In this document: positions 1 to 7,605 of the stretch, in pieces
Numbering within the stretch: position 1 is the stretch's first letter
Layout of the letters: every line of letters starts with the position of its first letter
Origin: DASQPE01 sp041488455
Lineage (GTDB): Bacteria > Gemmatimonadota > Gemmatimonadetes > Gemmatimonadales > GWC2-71-9
NCBI GenBank assembly: GCA_041488455.1
Contig: JBGPPG010000002.1
Location: forward strand, 1-64,000
Reading direction: 5' to 3'
DNA length: 64,000 nt
Made by a program: the position numbers and the translations under genes
The notes under the pieces: model-generated
What the model saw: the letters and a program-made list of their open reading frames with translations, nothing else
Database searches by the model: none
What the model was told of the DNA's origin: nothing

Positions 1-33
1 GCTCGCCGAGGGCGGAAGCGGGAGCTGACGTGA
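1..33 (+). CDS. C-terminal end of an upstream CDS, probably diadenylate cyclase
   Basis: Only the last codons are visible. A reading frame beginning at base 1 runs to TGA at 31-33, and this stop overlaps the GTG start of the next gene as GTGA, the usual overlap style in this window. A YbbR-domain protein follows immediately. In many bacteria that protein is encoded directly after the diadenylate cyclase gene cdaA, so the fragment is probably the basic tail of CdaA. This rests on neighbourhood alone, since ten residues carry no diagnostic motif. A second frame closes at 26-28 and cannot be excluded. Confidence 0.35.
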   Translation, partial: ARRGRKRELT

Positions 34-950
34 CGCTGCGGGCGGCCCTCACCGCCGACTGGCCGCTGAAGCTGACGTCGCTCGCGCTGTCGGTGCTGCT
101 CTGGCTCGTGGCGTCGAGCGAGGAGCCGGCGAGCGGCATGCTCAGCGTGGAGCTCAAGATCCAGCCCCCTTCGGGGCGCGCCGTGGTGCGCGACCCGGGC
201 CTGCTTCGCGCCACCGTGGTCGGCCCGCGCGGCGATCTGATCCGGCTCTCCCGCGACAACCTCGTGCTCACCCGCATCCTGCCCGACAGCGTCACCGCCG
301 ACAGCGTCAGCCTCACGATCGATCCGGGCGACCTGGTCTTCCCCGGCAACACGAGCGTCCGGGTACAGGACGTCGAGCCGCGACAGGTAGCCGTGGAGCT
401 CGATCCGGTGGCGCAGCGCACGGTGCCGGTTCACCCGGTCGTGCGGGTCCAGGCTCAATCGGGCTTCGAGATCGTGGGTGGCATGGCAGTGATGCCGGGC
501 GAGGTGCGCATCGCCGGCCCGAGCGACCGCGTCTCGACGATAGACTCCGCGCTCACCGTGCCACTCGAGCTGACGCGCGCCAACGGGCCGTCGGAGGAGC
601 GCCTGATGGTGGATACGACCGGCTTCGGGCCCGTGCGCGTCTTCCCGTCCCGGGTGACGGTCAGCCTGAACGTGCAGGCCGTGGGTGAGCGCACGCTCTG
701 GCCCGTGCCGGTTCAGGTTCCGAGCGCCCTGCTCTTTCGGCCGGACCGGGACACGGTCACCGTACGGGTCCGCGGGCCGCGGGCCCGCCTGGCGACGCTC
801 ACGCCCGACAGCGTGGCCGTCACGCTCGGACCGGTCGCCCCCGGCGGCCTGCCCGGCCGGGTCGGCCTCCGAGTCATCTCCCCGCCGGGCCTCTCGGGCA
901 AGGCCGTGCCCGACAGCGTCACGCTCGCGCGCCGGGGCGAGCGTGGCTGA
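30..950 (+). CDS. cdaR: YbbR-domain protein, CdaR-type regulator of diadenylate cyclase
   Basis: A 306-residue protein with one N-terminal membrane segment (about residues 11-28, preceded by the basic start) and an extracytoplasmic part of repeated beta-rich YbbR domains containing many V-x-V-x-V strands. CdaR-type proteins anchor next to the diadenylate cyclase CdaA and modulate c-di-AMP synthesis; that role is known from the family and not shown here. The GTG start overlaps the preceding stop, and a GGGAG Shine-Dalgarno lies a few bases upstream. The end overlaps tsaD by 8 nt, so the genes are probably co-transcribed. The family call is firm; the regulatory role is inferred. Confidence 0.8.
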   Translation: MTLRAALTADWPLKLTSLALSVLLWLVASSEEPASGMLSVELKIQPPSGRAVVRDPGLLRATVVGPRGDLIRLSRDNLVLTRILPDSVTADSVSLTIDPGDLVFPGNTSVRVQDVEPRQVAVELDPVAQRTVPVHPVVRVQAQSGFEIVGGMAVMPGEVRIAGPSDRVSTIDSALTVPLELTRANGPSEERLMVDTTGFGPVRVFPSRVTVSLNVQAVGERTLWPVPVQVPSALLFRPDRDTVTVRVRGPRARLATLTPDSVAVTLGPVAPGGLPGRVGLRVISPPGLSGKAVPDSVTLARRGERG

Positions 951-2004
951 CCGGATCCTCGGCATCGAGACCTCCTGCGACGAAACCTCGGCCGCAGTCC
1001 TGGTGACCGACGGCAGCCGCCAGTCGCTCGCCGGCCTCGTCATTCTCTCGCAGGATGTGCATCGGGTGTTCGGGGGAGTCGTCCCGGAGCTCGCCAGCCG
1101 CGCGCACGTACGCACGATCGGCTCCGTCGTGGATCAGGCGCTTGCGGACGCAGGCCTCGTTCTCGCACAGATCGATGGCGTCGTGGTCACTGCGGGCCCG
1201 GGCCTCGTGGGAGCCCTGCTGGTGGGAGTGATGTACGGCAAGGCCCTCGCCTGGAGCATGGGCCGCCCGTTCCTCGGCGTGAACCATCTGGAGGGGCACC
1301 TGTTCGCGCCCACGCTGGAAGATCCCGAGCTCGCCCCGCCGTTCGTCGGGCTCCTCGTGAGCGGTGGGCACACGATGCTGCTCGACGTGCCTGCGTGGGG
1401 AGATTACCGGCTGCTGGGCCAGACGCGCGACGACGCAGCCGGGGAAGCGTTCGACAAGGTCGCCACGCTGCTCGGGCTCGGCTACCCCGGCGGCGCCGCG
1501 CTCGAGCGCCTCGCGCGCGAGGGGCATCCGGAGCGCTACCGCTTCCCTCGGCCGCTCCTCGCCGAGCTGACGCGGGGGGACGAGCCCTACGCGTTCTCGT
1601 TCAGCGGCCTCAAGACCGCCGTGCTCCGCGCCGTGCAGTCGAGCGACGACCTGGCGCGCGACCGGGCCGACATCGCCCGCGGGTTTCAGGACGCCGCGCT
1701 CGACGTCCTGGTCACCAAGACCGCGCATGCGGTGGAAGCACTGGGCTATCCGAGCGCGATGGTCGGTGGCGGCGTCGCCTGCAATCGCGGGCTGGTCGAG
1801 CGGCTGCGGGAACGGCTGGCGGGCACCGCGCGGCTGAGCGTAGCTTCCCCCCGGCTCAACACCGACAACGCGGCGATGATCGCCGCGGCGGGTGCGTGGC
1901 GGCTCGCCCGCGGCGAGCGAAGCGGCTGGGACCTGGAGCCCCGGGACGACCTTCCGATTCCCGGGCTTCGCATCGCGACACAACCACATCGGACTCCGGC
2001 ATGA
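943..2004 (+). CDS. tsaD: tRNA N6-adenosine threonylcarbamoyltransferase TsaD
   Basis: TsaD transfers the threonylcarbamoyl group to A37 of ANN-decoding tRNAs, working with TsaB and TsaE. The protein begins with ILGIETSCDETSAA, the Kae1/TsaD signature. It continues with the metal-binding HLEGH segment (about residue 110), SGGHT, GEAFDKVA and a late GGVACN motif. The longer open frame to 685 overlaps cdaR and is not needed: the GTG at 943 gives 353 residues, the normal family length, and starts directly before the first conserved strand. It overlaps cdaR by 8 nt and lgt by 4 nt (ATGA). TsaB and TsaE are not in the window. Confidence 0.95.
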   Translation: MADRILGIETSCDETSAAVLVTDGSRQSLAGLVILSQDVHRVFGGVVPELASRAHVRTIGSVVDQALADAGLVLAQIDGVVVTAGPGLVGALLVGVMYGKALAWSMGRPFLGVNHLEGHLFAPTLEDPELAPPFVGLLVSGGHTMLLDVPAWGDYRLLGQTRDDAAGEAFDKVATLLGLGYPGGAALERLAREGHPERYRFPRPLLAELTRGDEPYAFSFSGLKTAVLRAVQSSDDLARDRADIARGFQDAALDVLVTKTAHAVEALGYPSAMVGGGVACNRGLVERLRERLAGTARLSVASPRLNTDNAAMIAAAGAWRLARGERSGWDLEPRDDLPIPGLRIATQPHRTPA

Positions 2005-2864
2005 CCATAGACCCACTCGTGATCCGGCTCGGCACCTTCGAGCTCACCGGTTACGGGATCATGATGATGGTCGCGTTCCTGATGGGCGGCTGGCTCGCGT
2101 CGCTCGAATTGCGCCGGCGCGGCTTTCGCGAGGACTACTCCGGGGACATGATCGCGGCTGCCGTGATCGGCGGGATCGTGGGCGCCAAGCTCTGGTACGT
2201 GGCCCTGTTCCGGGATCCCAGCGCGCTCTTTTCCCGGGGAGGCCTCGTCTGGTACGGCGGGTTCATAGGCGGCGCGGTGGCGGTGCTCGTCAACGGCTGG
2301 CGGCTCAAGGTCCCGACCCGGTGGACCATGCAGATCGGCGCGCCGGCGCTCGCGGCCGCCTATGCGCTGGGGCGGGTCGGCTGCTTCCTCGTGAATGACG
2401 ACTACGGTCGGCCGACCACCCTGCCGTGGGGCGTGAAGTTTCCCCACGGCCTGCCACCCTCGACCGCGGCGAATCTTCAGCAGCAGTTCGGCGTGCCCAT
2501 CCCGCCCGGCGTGGACCCGCAGACCGTGCTCGCGGTTCATCCCACCCAGCTCTACGAGGTGGCGATGATGCTGGTGGCTTTCGCGGTGCTGTGGCGCCTC
2601 CGCACCCGCGCGACGGGGACCGGGTGGCTCTTCGGGCTCTACCTGGTCTTCGCGGGCGTCGAGCGGTTCCTGGTGGAGATCGTTCGCGCCAAAGACGACC
2701 GGCTCATCGGGCCGTTCACCCTGGCCCAGCTCACGAGTACGCTGCTGGTAGCAATCGGGCTGGTCATGCTCGCGCGATGGAAGAAAGGCCCCGACATTCC
2801 GCCGGGCGCGTACCTCGCCGCAGAGAAAGAGTCAGCACCGCCAAAATCTTTGGCGGCTGTGTAA
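2001..2864 (+). CDS. lgt: prolipoprotein diacylglyceryl transferase Lgt
   Basis: Lgt moves diacylglycerol from phosphatidylglycerol to the lipobox cysteine of prolipoproteins in the inner membrane. The 287-residue protein starts at an ATG overlapping the tsaD stop. It shows the family features in order: an N-terminal YGIMM membrane segment, a WYGGFIGG segment corresponding to the conserved HGGL region, GRVGCFLVNDDYGRPT (the Lgt signature with the catalytic-site arginine), and HPTQLYE followed by a C-terminal segment with RAKDD. Several lipoproteins in the window (18336, 33386, 39507) are plausible substrates. It is the last gene of the cdaR-tsaD-lgt group. Confidence 0.95.
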   Translation: MTIDPLVIRLGTFELTGYGIMMMVAFLMGGWLASLELRRRGFREDYSGDMIAAAVIGGIVGAKLWYVALFRDPSALFSRGGLVWYGGFIGGAVAVLVNGWRLKVPTRWTMQIGAPALAAAYALGRVGCFLVNDDYGRPTTLPWGVKFPHGLPPSTAANLQQQFGVPIPPGVDPQTVLAVHPTQLYEVAMMLVAFAVLWRLRTRATGTGWLFGLYLVFAGVERFLVEIVRAKDDRLIGPFTLAQLTSTLLVAIGLVMLARWKKGPDIPPGAYLAAEKESAPPKSLAAV

Positions 2865-2984
2865 GCGAATGCCGCGCAGTGAGTTGAATCGGAATCGCCG
2901 GGAACCGTCGACAACTTTGACAGATCGGGCTTCGGGAGACGAGGCGTAAGAGACCAAAAAACAACAGCTTAGCGTTGCGCCCGG

Positions 2985-3002
2985 TTGGCATTCGACTTGC
3001 CC
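2985..3002 (+). promoter_or_regulatory. sigma-54 promoter for the structured RNA
   Basis: TTGGCATTCGACTTGCCC carries the invariant GG (2987-2988) and GC (2999-3000) separated by exactly 10 nt. TGGCA and TTGC flanks match the sigma-54 consensus TGGCAC-N5-TTGC in all but the sixth base. Transcription would start near 3012. No ORF follows on this strand; instead there is a structured region ending in a terminator. Because two such sites fall in the only two long gene-free regions, chance seems unlikely, but activity is untested. Confidence 0.65.
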
Positions 3003-3011
3003 TCAAGAGGA

Positions 3012-3158
3012 ATCGCGGAGCCCAGCGGCTCCACGGGAAAGTGGCAGGTCGAAGAAGGGTGGAGCGGACACTTAGGTCCGTCTCCGTAAAACTCAGGGGG
3101 CGATCTGCCACCTCTTAATGCGAACGGTCCGCCGAACTCGGCGGGCCGTTCGCGTTTT
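3012..3158 (+). ncRNA. putative sigma-54-dependent structured small RNA
   Basis: A gene-free stretch between lgt and the convergent DinB-like gene. From the predicted start near 3012 it contains three stems. The first is a 5' stem-loop, GGAGCC (3017-3022) with GGCTCC (3027-3032). The second is a long arm, GTGGCAGGTCG (3041-3051) with CGATCTGCCAC (3101-3111), 11 bp with one G-U. Inside it is GGAGCGGAC (3061-3069) pairing with GTCCG-T-CTCC (3076-3085) around the loop ACTTAG. The third is the terminator at 3120-3160. Internal unpaired patches AAGAAGGGT and the purine-rich 3086-3100 could be targeting or protein sites. No known riboswitch or 6S, SRP, RNase P or tmRNA core was recognised. The RNA nature is inferred from promoter, structure and terminator. 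Confidence 0.5.
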
Positions 3159-3160
3159 CT
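3120..3160 (+). terminator. intrinsic terminator of the putative small RNA
   Basis: GCGAACGGTCCGCC (3120-3133) pairs with GGCGGGCCGTTCGC (3140-3153) through 14 positions with one wobble, loop GAACTC, followed by GTTTTCT. The T-run lies on the plus strand only, so it ends plus-strand transcription. The last bases overlap the stop codon of the convergent DinB-like gene. Confidence 0.8.
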
Positions 3161-3647
3161 AGAGCAAGCCGAGCGCCCGCTTGAGCAGGGAGATCTGCCC
3201 CAGATGATAGGCGTCGTGCTGGGCCACACCGTGGAGCATGACGTAGTAGGTGACTCCAGTTCCGAGCGCCGGGTCGCGCGGGCGGCCCAGCGGCTCATGC
3301 AGCCTGGCCTCGGGCAGCTTGCGCAGCGCGGCGACGAGAGCCCGGTGCGAGTCCTCCAGCCGCGCGACGGTGCGCGCCCACGCCGCCTCCGAGGTCGCGG
3401 CGACCCCAGGCCAGTCGCCTTCGACCGGCTCCGCCGGCTCGCCGCCCTCCACCCGCCGGGCCACCTCGCCACGCCACGCAATGATGTGAAGCACCAGCTC
3501 CCAGATGCTATGGCCGCCGGCGATCGGCCGGGCAGCGGCCGCGGCGGCGCTGACGCCTCCGAGTACCTGGCGGGCGGAGGGTCCGTGCCACGGCTCTCCC
3601 TGCTGATCCCGGCCGAGCTCGTCGGCGATTCGGTCGATCTCGCTCAT
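3159..3647 (-). CDS. DinB-family four-helix protein
   Basis: The 162-residue protein has the DinB/YfiT fold pattern: an SIWELVLHIIAWR helix (about residues 47-59) and a C-terminal HDAYHLGQISLLKR helix. Histidines near positions 46-54 and 142-146 can form the three-His metal site typical of this family. Members include thiol-dependent transferases and stress-induced proteins of unknown substrate, so no reaction is assigned. It overlaps the preceding ABM-type gene by 4 nt, so the two are probably translated together. Confidence 0.8.
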   Translation of the reverse strand: MSEIDRIADELGRDQQGEPWHGPSARQVLGGVSAAAAAARPIAGGHSIWELVLHIIAWRGEVARRVEGGEPAEPVEGDWPGVAATSEAAWARTVARLEDSHRALVAALRKLPEARLHEPLGRPRDPALGTGVTYYVMLHGVAQHDAYHLGQISLLKRALGLL

Positions 3648-3970
3648 ACGCGTTCTCCCACGGCCGCCGGCCGCTCCACCACTTCGTAGTGGGTGACGTG
3701 CGGCTCAAGCTCGAGCAGGAATCCCCGGTCCTCAGGGTAGTATCGGGCCCGTTCTACGTCGTCTCCCGCGAACGCCCGGATGGAGTCCATCGAGTCCCAG
3801 AGGGACATGAGAAGAAAATGGGCACGGTCGCCGTCGGCGCGGCGCAGCACCCAGACGCCGCGGTTGCCGGGCGTCGCACGGTAGTCGGGGAGACCCGTCC
3901 GCTCCAGATACGCCATGTACTCGTCCGCCCGCCCCGCGGGCACCATGCCGTGCCAGGCTCGTGCGATCAT
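3644..3970 (-). CDS. antibiotic biosynthesis monooxygenase-like (ABM) domain protein
   Basis: A 108-residue single-domain protein with the dimeric ferredoxin-like ABM pattern. An N-terminal strand (IARAWHGMV) is followed by a helix (ADEYMAYL), the GNRGVWVLRR strand, FLLMSLWDSMDSIRAFAG and a C-terminal HVTHYEVVER strand. ABM proteins include quinol monooxygenases, haem-degrading enzymes and many of unknown role, so no substrate is proposed. GGAGGAGG lies 6 nt before ATG, one of the best ribosome sites in the window. It is the first gene of a two-gene unit with the DinB-like gene. Confidence 0.7.
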   Translation of the reverse strand: MIARAWHGMVPAGRADEYMAYLERTGLPDYRATPGNRGVWVLRRADGDRAHFLLMSLWDSMDSIRAFAGDDVERARYYPEDRGFLLELEPHVTHYEVVERPAAVGERV

Positions 3971-3992
3971 TGGTCACCTCCTCCAAACGACT

Positions 3993-4014
3993 ACGGCCCG
4001 CCGGGGCGGGCCGT
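3993..4014 (-). terminator. GC-rich hairpin after the cytochrome c-FTR1 gene
   Basis: ACGGCCCGCC (3993-4002) and GGCGGGCCGT (4005-4014) are perfectly complementary. On the minus strand the hairpin lies between the FTR1-type gene stop at 4038 and the ABM gene start at 3970. The following bases (AGTCGTTT) are only weakly T-rich, so termination may be partial. Confidence 0.5.
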
Positions 4015-4037
4015 TTCGATTCCGTCGTGAGGGTGCC

Positions 4038-6179
4038 TCAGAGGCCGTGGCGGGCCGACTCGGCCTGGCGCGCCTTGAGCTGGCTTCGCATCCGGTCAAC
4101 CTCCGCCCTGAGCTCGGCCAGGTCCGCCTCCATCCGCTCCAGCGAGCGGAGCAGCTCGACCCGCGCCCCCGCCGGGATCCCTCCAGACGCGGGGGCGCCG
4201 GGCATGGGGCGGTCCCTGTGGGCGGCCGCCGGCTCAGGCACCATCACTGACGTCACGCGGAGGCGGCGGGGCTCGATGCCGAACGTCCAGACCACAGCGA
4301 CCAGGAGCAGGGCGAGGAGGATGGCCTGGGCCGCCAGCGACTCCACCGTCGGGTAGATGCCTAACGCCGGCACTCGCGGACCCCAGGGAACGATCGTCGT
4401 GGGCAGCAGGCCGCCCTCCTGGAGCTCCGCCACGCCCCGTCCGGCGAACACGAACGCCATGTAGTAGAGAAACGTGCTGGTGACGCCGAAGAAGGGCTTG
4501 AGCGGGAGCCGGACGCCGTACCGGTTGATCGCGACGTACACGCCGACCATCACAACCGATCCGAGAACGATGCCCGCGACGATAGCCCCGGTGGAGGCGC
4601 CGGTGCCGCCGGCGACGAACAGCGCCTTGTAGAACAGCACGGTCTCGAAGCCCTCGCGATACACGGCGAGGAACGCAGCGGAGGCGAGCGCGAGCGCCGA
4701 GCCGCTTGTCACCGCGTCCTGCACCTTGCTCCGGACGAACTGGTTCCACTTGGCCACTTCCATTTTGGAGAGCAGCCAGTAGCTGACGTAGAACAGCACG
4801 ACCGTGGCGACCAGCATCGTGAGCCCCTCGAGCGCCTCGCGCTTCGCGGGGGTGATGCGGAACACGGTCTCCAGTGCGAACGCGGTGAGGAGGCTCGCGG
4901 CCACCGCCGCACCGACGCCCACGTGAATGTCGCGCTTCCGGTTGGCTGCGCCGGTCTTGGTCAGGAACGCCATCAGGGCGCCGATGACCAGAATCGCCTC
5001 CAGGCCCTCCCGCACCAGGATCACGAACGACTGGAAGAACAGGTTGAGCGGCGAGAGCGTCTCGCCCAGCACCCGCTCGGCGTTCTCGAGATCGGCCGCG
5101 AGGCCGGCGCGGATAGTCTCCAGCTCGGCGTTGGTCGCCCCGCCCGCAGCCCGCGTGCGCAGCGCGGCGAACCGGGTCTCGAGCGCCGTGGCCAGGTCCG
5201 GGTTCTTCGCGCGAACGGACCGCTCCACCTGCTCGAACGTCATGTAGGCGTCGAAGGCGGCCGCGCTCGCCCCTTCGCCTTTGCCAGCGCGGGCGAGGGC
5301 GTATGCGGAATCGAGCTGTGAGCGGACGGTCCCGAAGACGCGGGCGGTCGCCGCCGCGTCCGCGGTCTCCTGAAGGCTTCGAACCGCTGCCACTGCGCCC
5401 GCCGAGGTGTCGGCGCGGCCAGCAGCCGCGAGCGCTGTCGCCACAGCCGAGTCCGAGAGCTGCCCGGTGGTAGCGAAGCTTCGGAGCGTGAGCGGAACGT
5501 CACCGTGGGGCGGCGGCAGCCGGAGCAGCGTAGCGTATGCAGCTACGGCCCAGCGGTCGTCTGCCGAGAGCCGGGTCTCGAACGCCGGCATTGCCGTGCC
5601 GACTACGCCGATCGTGACCCGGCGATAGAAGTCGAGCGGCGAGGCTCCTCGAAGCTCCGCGGCGTCGGCGAGGTCGGCCGGCTTGGGTTCGAGCCCGGCA
5701 GCCAGCGGGCCGTCACCACGTCCGAGCTCGCCGTGACAGCTGGCGCAGCTCTCTTTGTAGATCTGCCCGCCATGGGCGAGAGAGGGCGCCTCGGACGGGA
5801 TGTCGTCGAGCGACACGCCCAGGCGGGCGGACAGCGCGGACGTAAACGCCCGCACTCGGGCCTCGAGCAGGTCGGGAGAGGCCGTGGCATCCACCATCGC
5901 GACGAGCGAGTCGATAACGCGGATGGTCTCAACGCTCGCGTCCGCGGGCAGGAGCCCCGCGGTTCGGCGGGACTCCGCGAGGAAGAGGCGTGCTTCCCCG
6001 ACCTCGGCCTTGGCCACGACCCGGCCGCCCTGCACACCACTGCGGTATTCCTGCGCGGCGAGCTGGGCGGTCGCGGCGACGCGACGGACGACGGGGATCT
6101 GGTCTCCGGCGGCCTGCGGCTGCTGGGCGAGGAGAGCGACAGTCGCGAGAATCCGGACACCGGCACCGATGAGAACCAT
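4038..6179 (-). CDS. cytochrome c-FTR1 fusion iron permease
   Basis: A 713-residue fusion. A signal peptide is followed by a helical region, a c-type cytochrome domain with CASCH (about residues 147-151) and a likely axial methionine in TAMPAFE. A long helical linker leads to an FTR1 iron-permease domain with two REGxE motifs, REGLEAIL and REGFETVLF, in membrane helices. The C-terminus is a charged coiled coil (ERMEADLAELRAEVDRMRS). In FTR1 permeases the REGLE glutamates carry iron. A fused cytochrome could oxidise Fe(II) before transport, replacing a multicopper oxidase or EfeO/EfeB. ATG 6179 is preferred to an in-frame TTG at 6185; neither has a clear Shine-Dalgarno. Confidence 0.85.
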   Translation of the reverse strand: MVLIGAGVRILATVALLAQQPQAAGDQIPVVRRVAATAQLAAQEYRSGVQGGRVVAKAEVGEARLFLAESRRTAGLLPADASVETIRVIDSLVAMVDATASPDLLEARVRAFTSALSARLGVSLDDIPSEAPSLAHGGQIYKESCASCHGELGRGDGPLAAGLEPKPADLADAAELRGASPLDFYRRVTIGVVGTAMPAFETRLSADDRWAVAAYATLLRLPPPHGDVPLTLRSFATTGQLSDSAVATALAAAGRADTSAGAVAAVRSLQETADAAATARVFGTVRSQLDSAYALARAGKGEGASAAAFDAYMTFEQVERSVRAKNPDLATALETRFAALRTRAAGGATNAELETIRAGLAADLENAERVLGETLSPLNLFFQSFVILVREGLEAILVIGALMAFLTKTGAANRKRDIHVGVGAAVAASLLTAFALETVFRITPAKREALEGLTMLVATVVLFYVSYWLLSKMEVAKWNQFVRSKVQDAVTSGSALALASAAFLAVYREGFETVLFYKALFVAGGTGASTGAIVAGIVLGSVVMVGVYVAINRYGVRLPLKPFFGVTSTFLYYMAFVFAGRGVAELQEGGLLPTTIVPWGPRVPALGIYPTVESLAAQAILLALLLVAVVWTFGIEPRRLRVTSVMVPEPAAAHRDRPMPGAPASGGIPAGARVELLRSLERMEADLAELRAEVDRMRSQLKARQAESARHGL

Positions 6180-6258
6180 TTTCAATCGATTTCAGTTGTG
6201 TTGCGAAAAAAGTAGAGCGCAGCGGTCGGATTTGGAAGAGGGGTTGTCCGATGCAGGG

Positions 6259-7005
6259 CTACAGGCGCTGCCAGACGGCGTCGGCGAACCCCCGAAGTGC
6301 CGAGGGTACCGGCAGGTAGCCGCCGAGCACCAGCCCGAGCCAGGTTGCAGCGACGACGAGGACGGCGCTCAGCAGCCAGAGGGGCCAGGTGGGCCGACGC
6401 CAGGCCCGGACCCGCTCGATCTCGGGGGTCCACAGAGCCTCCTCGCGCAGGGCAGCGCTTTCGAGCTCGAGCCAGGCTGATTCGAGCCGGCGGGCCACGG
6501 CGAGGACGGCCTCCTGCCACTCGCGGACGGCGGCATCGCCACGGGCACCACCCGCCGAGACGGCCGGAACCAGCTGCTCCAGAACCTCGAGCGCCTGGAG
6601 GAACGCAAACCCGCCCGCCCCGAGTCGGCCCGAGATCGCGCGGTGATCCGCGTCGGAGAGCGGCAGCTGGCGCCGCCGCCGGGCCGGCAGCCGTGCCTCG
6701 CGCCCCGCCGCCGACAGGCGGGCGTTCACCGCCTGAGCGATCCGATCGCTGGCCTCGGCCACTGCCCGCTCCCACTCGACCAGCCAGGCCTGGCGATTGA
6801 GTGAGCTCACGGCGGCGGCGCGGTCGTCGGCCGCCGCGAACGCCCGGGCCGCACCGCCCAGCTCGAAGACTTCGGTTGCGACGCGGAGTCGGATGTCGTC
6901 GAGCCGCACCCAGGCCGGGCCCGGGCTGGTGCTGCGGGCGCAGAGCCGGCCCAGCGCGGGGCCGAGCTCGGGGACCAGCGTGGCGGAACCCGGGGCGGCG
7001 GTCAC
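6259..7005 (-). CDS. hypothetical protein with one C-terminal membrane helix
   Basis: I do not recognise this 248-residue protein. It is mostly alpha-helical, rich in Ala, Arg and Glu, with a single strong membrane helix near the C-terminus (LWLLSAVLVVAATWLGLVLGG). A large soluble N-terminal part on one side of the membrane is therefore expected. The GTG at 7005 overlaps the stop of the CYTH gene (GTGA); an upstream GTG at 7017 would add four residues. Tight coupling to the CYTH gene suggests a shared process, but nothing indicates which one. Confidence 0.6.
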   Translation of the reverse strand: MTAAPGSATLVPELGPALGRLCARSTSPGPAWVRLDDIRLRVATEVFELGGAARAFAAADDRAAAVSSLNRQAWLVEWERAVAEASDRIAQAVNARLSAAGREARLPARRRRQLPLSDADHRAISGRLGAGGFAFLQALEVLEQLVPAVSAGGARGDAAVREWQEAVLAVARRLESAWLELESAALREEALWTPEIERVRAWRRPTWPLWLLSAVLVVAATWLGLVLGGYLPVPSALRGFADAVWQRL

Positions 7006-7601
7006 GCGGTTTCCCACGCCGGCCGATCGCCGGCGAGCCCCGCAACCGCGAGCACGGCCGGTCGCGCGCCGCGCGCGTCATATCGCCGCACGAAATCGAC
7101 CAGCATCTCGGCGGTGAACCCGTCGCGCGGCAGGCCGGTCGCTCGGATGGCGCTTTCGATGGCTTCGGGGGGGCCTTCCACCTCGAGCAGCACATCCATC
7201 CGGGGATACCATTCGACCCGGAGCACGGCGCCGCCAAGCTCGAACATCTCCACCCAGCGATCGATGGCCTGAACCACCGTGTACCCGAGCGCTTCGAGGA
7301 TGACGCCGGGGGAATCGGAACCGGCCGCGATCCGGCAGCTCAGCTCTTGGCGCAGCTTGTACCCGTCGGCGGAGCGCCGCGTGGTGCCCTTCCAGGTCAG
7401 CTCGGCGTCCACCCGGCCGTCGCCATGGACGAAGCGGCGGATCCGCAGCACTTCGTCCCGCGCGGCCAGCGTGCCGTCCTGGTCGTAGCGGCGGTCCTCC
7501 ATCAGCCCCCGGAAGGCGGGGCGTGCGCCCGCCGCCGCCAGACGCTGGCGAAGCACGGCCGGATCCGGCACGATTGCCTTGAGCTCTAGCTCTTCCGCCA
7601 T
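7002..7601 (-). CDS. CYTH-domain protein (CyaB/ThTPase-like)
   Basis: A 199-residue protein starting with the ExExK signature (EELELKA), followed by the basic and acidic strands of a triphosphate tunnel: RRYDQDG, LRIRRF, ELTWKG, KLRQEL and LLEVEGP. CYTH enzymes bind triphosphates in a beta-barrel tunnel and include thiamine triphosphatases, polyphosphatases and class IV adenylate cyclases. The sequence does not show which reaction is used here. It lies 4 nt after the HAD phosphatase stop and overlaps the next gene, so it belongs to the 6259-8301 minus-strand group. Confidence 0.8.
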   Translation of the reverse strand: MAEELELKAIVPDPAVLRQRLAAAGARPAFRGLMEDRRYDQDGTLAARDEVLRIRRFVHGDGRVDAELTWKGTTRRSADGYKLRQELSCRIAAGSDSPGVILEALGYTVVQAIDRWVEMFELGGAVLRVEWYPRMDVLLEVEGPPEAIESAIRATGLPRDGFTAEMLVDFVRRYDARGARPAVLAVAGLAGDRPAWETA

Positions 7602-7605
7602 GAGG

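Noticed and set aside
919..2016. 365-codon frame opposite tsaD
   Set aside because: Antisense shadow of a well-conserved gene with a low-complexity composition and no motif.
3001..3116. Riboswitch, 6S RNA or SRP RNA in the lgt-DinB gap
   Set aside because: GGTCCGTCTCC and TAAAACT recall 6S RNA and GGCAGG recalls other classes, but the overall three-stem layout, the terminator position and the absence of a downstream plus-strand gene do not fit any of them.
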